From an uncultured Opitutia bacterium (GTDB taxonomy: Bacteria; Verrucomicrobiota; Verrucomicrobiia; Opitutales; UBA953), in NCBI GenBank assembly GCA_903924185.1, contig CAIYAN010000271.1:1-7505 (forward strand): DNA of 7,505 nucleotides, read 5' to 3'. Shown one piece after another: positions 5,230 through 7,505 of the stretch. Within the stretch, counting starts at the first letter, position 1. Every line of letters starts with the position of its first letter. Under the pieces are notes generated by a model. The model worked only from the letters and a program-made list of their open reading frames with translations, searched no databases and had not been told where the DNA came from. Made by a program: the position numbers and the translations under genes.

Positions 5230-6303
5230 TTATTTCTTGAGGGCGGCGGGATTGAGGCGGGCGCGCATCATCTCGGAGTCCTGGCAGTAGTTCATCACTT
5301 CCTCTTCGGCGACCTTCCCTTGGTTGAACAAGGCAAGGAGATCAGAATCCAGCGTGCGCATTCCGCGCCCGGCGCCGGTCTCGATGTCGGAGGTGATTTG
5401 GAAAGTCTTATTCTCGCGAATCTTCGCGGCGATACCGTCGGTCCGAATCATAATCTCGTAGGCCGCGACGCGCTTATCGTCCACGGTGCGCAGGAGGCAC
5501 TGGGAGACGACGGCGACAATCGAGGAAGAAAGCTGGACGCGAATCTGGTCACGGGCCCCTGCGGGGAAAGCATCCAGGATACGGTCGACGGTGCGGGCGG
5601 CCCCAGTGGTATGGAGCGTGCCAAATACCAGGTGGCCAGTCTCTGCAGCCGAGACGGCGGCCTCGATGGTCTCGAGGTCGCGCATTTCACCAATGAGGAT
5701 AACATCGGGGTCCTGCCGGAGGGCGGCGCGGACGCCTTCGGCGAAGGAGGGGACGTCGTTGTGGACTTCCCGTTGCGTGACCACGCATCCCTTGTGGGCG
5801 TGATAATACTCGATAGGGTCCTCGATCGTGACGATGTGACCGTCCTCGTTCTCGTTGATCCAGTTAATCATCGAAGCGAGGGTCGTGGATTTACCAGAAC
5901 CGGTCGGACCCGTCACCAGGATGAGCCCGCGCGGACGGCGCAGGAGGTCCTTGATCATCGGCGGCAGGCGGAGCTGCTCGAGCGTGAAGATTGCCGTGGG
6001 AATGAGGCGCAGGACCATACCGAGCACGCCTTTACCGCGGTAGACGTTGACGCGGAAACGGGCCTTCTTGTGGAAAGAGAAACCGAAGTCACAGCCGCCG
6101 TCGCGCTTGAGGCGCTCGACTTGCTCGGAAGGCGTAATGGAACTCACCAAGGCTTGGGTATCCTCGCTCGTGAGCGCGGCGCCTTCAATCGAGACCACAC
6201 TGCCACTGACGCGGAGACTCGGCGCCCGGCCGACGTGCAGGTGCAAGTCGGAAGCGCCATTCTCAATCATGGCTTCCAGGAGCTGGTTAATCTCGTACGC
6301 CAT
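5230..6303 (-). CDS. pilT: Type IV pilus retraction ATPase PilT
   Basis: A 357-residue cytoplasmic hexameric ATPase of usual PilT length, which depolymerises pili to give twitching motility. The N-terminal PAS-like domain shows the PilT start INQLLEAMIENGASDLHLHV (5-24). The ATPase core has Walker A GPTGSGKST (132-140), Asp box HIVTIEDPIE (156-165), Walker B VILIGEMRD with Glu206, and His box GHLVFGTLHT with His224 and His231. It lacks the tetracysteine zinc motif of the PilB-like neighbours, which together with length separates it from them. The conserved C-terminal AIRNLIRE segment of classical PilT appears here as GIAAKIRE (290-297), keeping Ile, Ile, Arg and Glu; this could be PilU-like or clade-specific variation. 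ATG 6303 lies 7 nt after the upstream stop, consistent with coupled translation, and no Shine-Dalgarno site is seen. Its presence favours a retractile type IV pilus rather than a type II secretion system. Confidence 0.94.
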   Translation of the reverse strand: MAYEINQLLEAMIENGASDLHLHVGRAPSLRVSGSVVSIEGAALTSEDTQALVSSITPSEQVERLKRDGGCDFGFSFHKKARFRVNVYRGKGVLGMVLRLIPTAIFTLEQLRLPPMIKDLLRRPRGLILVTGPTGSGKSTTLASMINWINENEDGHIVTIEDPIEYYHAHKGCVVTQREVHNDVPSFAEGVRAALRQDPDVILIGEMRDLETIEAAVSAAETGHLVFGTLHTTGAARTVDRILDAFPAGARDQIRVQLSSSIVAVVSQCLLRTVDDKRVAAYEIMIRTDGIAAKIRENKTFQITSDIETGAGRGMRTLDSDLLALFNQGKVAEEEVMNYCQDSEMMRARLNPAALKK

Positions 6304-6310
6304 AACAAAC

Positions 6311-7505
6311 TTAGATGACGTCGTCGGCGACGGTAGCGCCCATCACTTCCTCAATCGTGGTCATACCTGAAGCGACCTTACGCTGGCCATCTTCGCGCAT
6401 GGTGCGCATGCCGGCCTCACGGGCCTTGCGGCGCAGGTCGACGAGGTTGGCACCCGCGTAAATCATTTCCTGAATTTCTTCCGTAATAACGAGGAGCTCG
6501 AAGACCCCACGGCGGCCCTTGTAACCACGTTCACCACACTTAGCACAACCGGCACCCTTCATGGGGGTCGCCCCAGCGATGTCCTGCTCGGTCATGCCGA
6601 TGGTATAGAGTTCCTTGGCGGTCGGCTTATACGGCTGTGCGCACGACTGGCAGACGCGACGCACGAGGCGTTGGGCTAGGGCGCCGCGCAAAGCAGCGGA
6701 CACTAGGAACGGCTTCACGCCGATATCGACGAGTCGCGTGACGGCGCTGACGGAGTCGTTGGTGTGGAGAGTGGAGAACACCATGTGGCCGGTCAGGGCT
6801 GCATTGATCGAAATTTCCGCGGTCTCAAAATCTCGGATTTCACCGATCATGATGATGTTCGGTGCCTGACGGAGCATGGCGCGGAGGGCGGCGGCGAAGG
6901 TCATACCGACATCGCGCTTCACCTGCACCTGATTGATACCACCCATCTGGTACTCGACGGGGTCTTCGACGGTGATAATCTTGCGGTCAGGCTTGTTGAT
7001 GTAATTCAACGCCGAGTACAAGGTGGTCGACTTACCGGAACCAGTCGGACCCGTGACGAGGAAGACGCCATCTGAACCGGAGATGAGGCTTTGGAACTTG
7101 GCTTGGTCATCCGCAAAGAACCCGAGCTCCGGCAGACCGAGCTTAAGGCCTTCCTTGTCGAGGATTCGCATGACGATCGATTCGCCGTAGACGGTCGGGA
7201 GGACGGACACGCGTAAGTCGATGTCGCGGCCACCAGTGCGGGCCTGAATACGGCCGTCCTGCGGGATACGCTTTTCGGCGAGCGAAACTTCGGCCATCAG
7301 TTTGAGACGAGAGATGACGGAGGCCTGCAGGCGCTTGGGTGGGCCCTTCATTTCCTGCAGGACGCCGTCGATGCGGAAACGCACGCGGAACCGCTTTTCC
7401 AAGGGCTCCAAGTGAATATCCGAAGCCTTGCGGCGGATGGCGTCGACGATGAGGGAGTTGACGTAACGGATGATCGGCGCGTCGTCTTCCTTGGCTTCCC
7501 CACCC
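6311..7505 (-). CDS. gspE: PilB/GspE-family secretion ATPase, first copy (N-terminus beyond the window)
   Basis: The 3' 397 codons of a PilB/GspE-type ATPase. The frame is open to the right edge: residues encoded just before the first in-frame TTG at 7411 read KASDIH, the canonical N2-domain motif, so 7411 is not the start. Visible parts: N2 domain (IIRYVNSLIVDAIRRKASDI at 11-30 of the visible protein), Walker A GPTGSGKST (152-160), Asp box IITVEDPVE (176-184), Walker B NIIMIGEIRD with Glu222, His box GHMVFSTLHTND with His240 and His247, and zinc cysteines C285/C288 and C320/C323. It is a clear paralogue of the PilB-like protein at 3525-5207. Where that copy and PilT have LRQDPD before Walker B, this one has LRQAPN, losing two acidic residues. 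It is the most upstream visible gene of the operon and stops 7 nt before pilT. It could be a second extension ATPase or a T2SS-type GspE; catalysis is probably retained. Confidence 0.92.
   Translation of the reverse strand, partial: GGEAKEDDAPIIRYVNSLIVDAIRRKASDIHLEPLEKRFRVRFRIDGVLQEMKGPPKRLQASVISRLKLMAEVSLAEKRIPQDGRIQARTGGRDIDLRVSVLPTVYGESIVMRILDKEGLKLGLPELGFFADDQAKFQSLISGSDGVFLVTGPTGSGKSTTLYSALNYINKPDRKIITVEDPVEYQMGGINQVQVKRDVGMTFAAALRAMLRQAPNIIMIGEIRDFETAEISINAALTGHMVFSTLHTNDSVSAVTRLVDIGVKPFLVSAALRGALAQRLVRRVCQSCAQPYKPTAKELYTIGMTEQDIAGATPMKGAGCAKCGERGYKGRRGVFELLVITEEIQEMIYAGANLVDLRRKAREAGMRTMREDGQRKVASGMTTIEEVMGATVADDVI

Noticed and set aside
5182..6318. Long plus-strand frame (378 codons) opposite pilT
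   Set aside because: Antisense shadow of pilT; all conserved motifs are on the minus strand.
1..7505. CRISPR array, insertion sequence or transposase
   Set aside because: No regularly spaced direct repeats, no terminal inverted repeats with target duplications and no transposase-like protein were seen on either strand.

Overview
The window looks like chromosomal DNA of a Gram-negative-type bacterium. Likely phylum Verrucomicrobiota, perhaps class Opitutae: this is an inference from the gene order (PilB-like ATPase, PilT, second PilB-like ATPase, PilC), the style of the Pro/Gly-rich membrane proteins and the rarity of Shine-Dalgarno sequences. No rRNA or other decisive marker is present. All protein genes lie on the minus strand; the one RNA gene lies on the plus strand.

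Right part (about 7505 down to 2258): a tight operon for the cytoplasmic and inner-membrane motor of a type IV pilus or type II secretion-like machine. In transcription order it holds a PilB/GspE-type ATPase cut by the window edge, PilT (retraction-type ATPase), a second complete PilB/GspE-type ATPase and the platform protein PilC/GspF. Gaps are 7, 22 and 22 nt. The ATPases would drive pilin assembly or disassembly through the PilC platform. No pilins, prepilin peptidase, alignment proteins or secretin are in view.

Middle (2257 to 1756): a roughly 500-nt stretch without protein genes. It carries hairpin terminators after pilC, one of them a perfect 14-bp stem with T-tracts on both sides that could serve both strands. 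It also holds an AT-rich spacer, an initiator tRNA(fMet) on the plus strand, and an 8-bp inverted repeat just upstream of the next minus-strand gene.

Left part (1755 down to 1): two related membrane proteins in tandem. The first is complete, with a Pro-rich cytoplasmic tail, one membrane helix, a Gly-rich linker and a von Willebrand factor A (VWA) domain with a MIDAS DASGS motif. The second begins at a GTG and runs off the left edge. It shares the membrane helix, the spacer region and an ISLPxLP motif with the first. Both helices carry an S-V-x-V-H pattern matching the Ser-x3-His motif of the TonB transmembrane helix. The pair may therefore be TonB-like, proton-motive-force-coupled proteins carrying extracytoplasmic domains. 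This is the least familiar part of the window.
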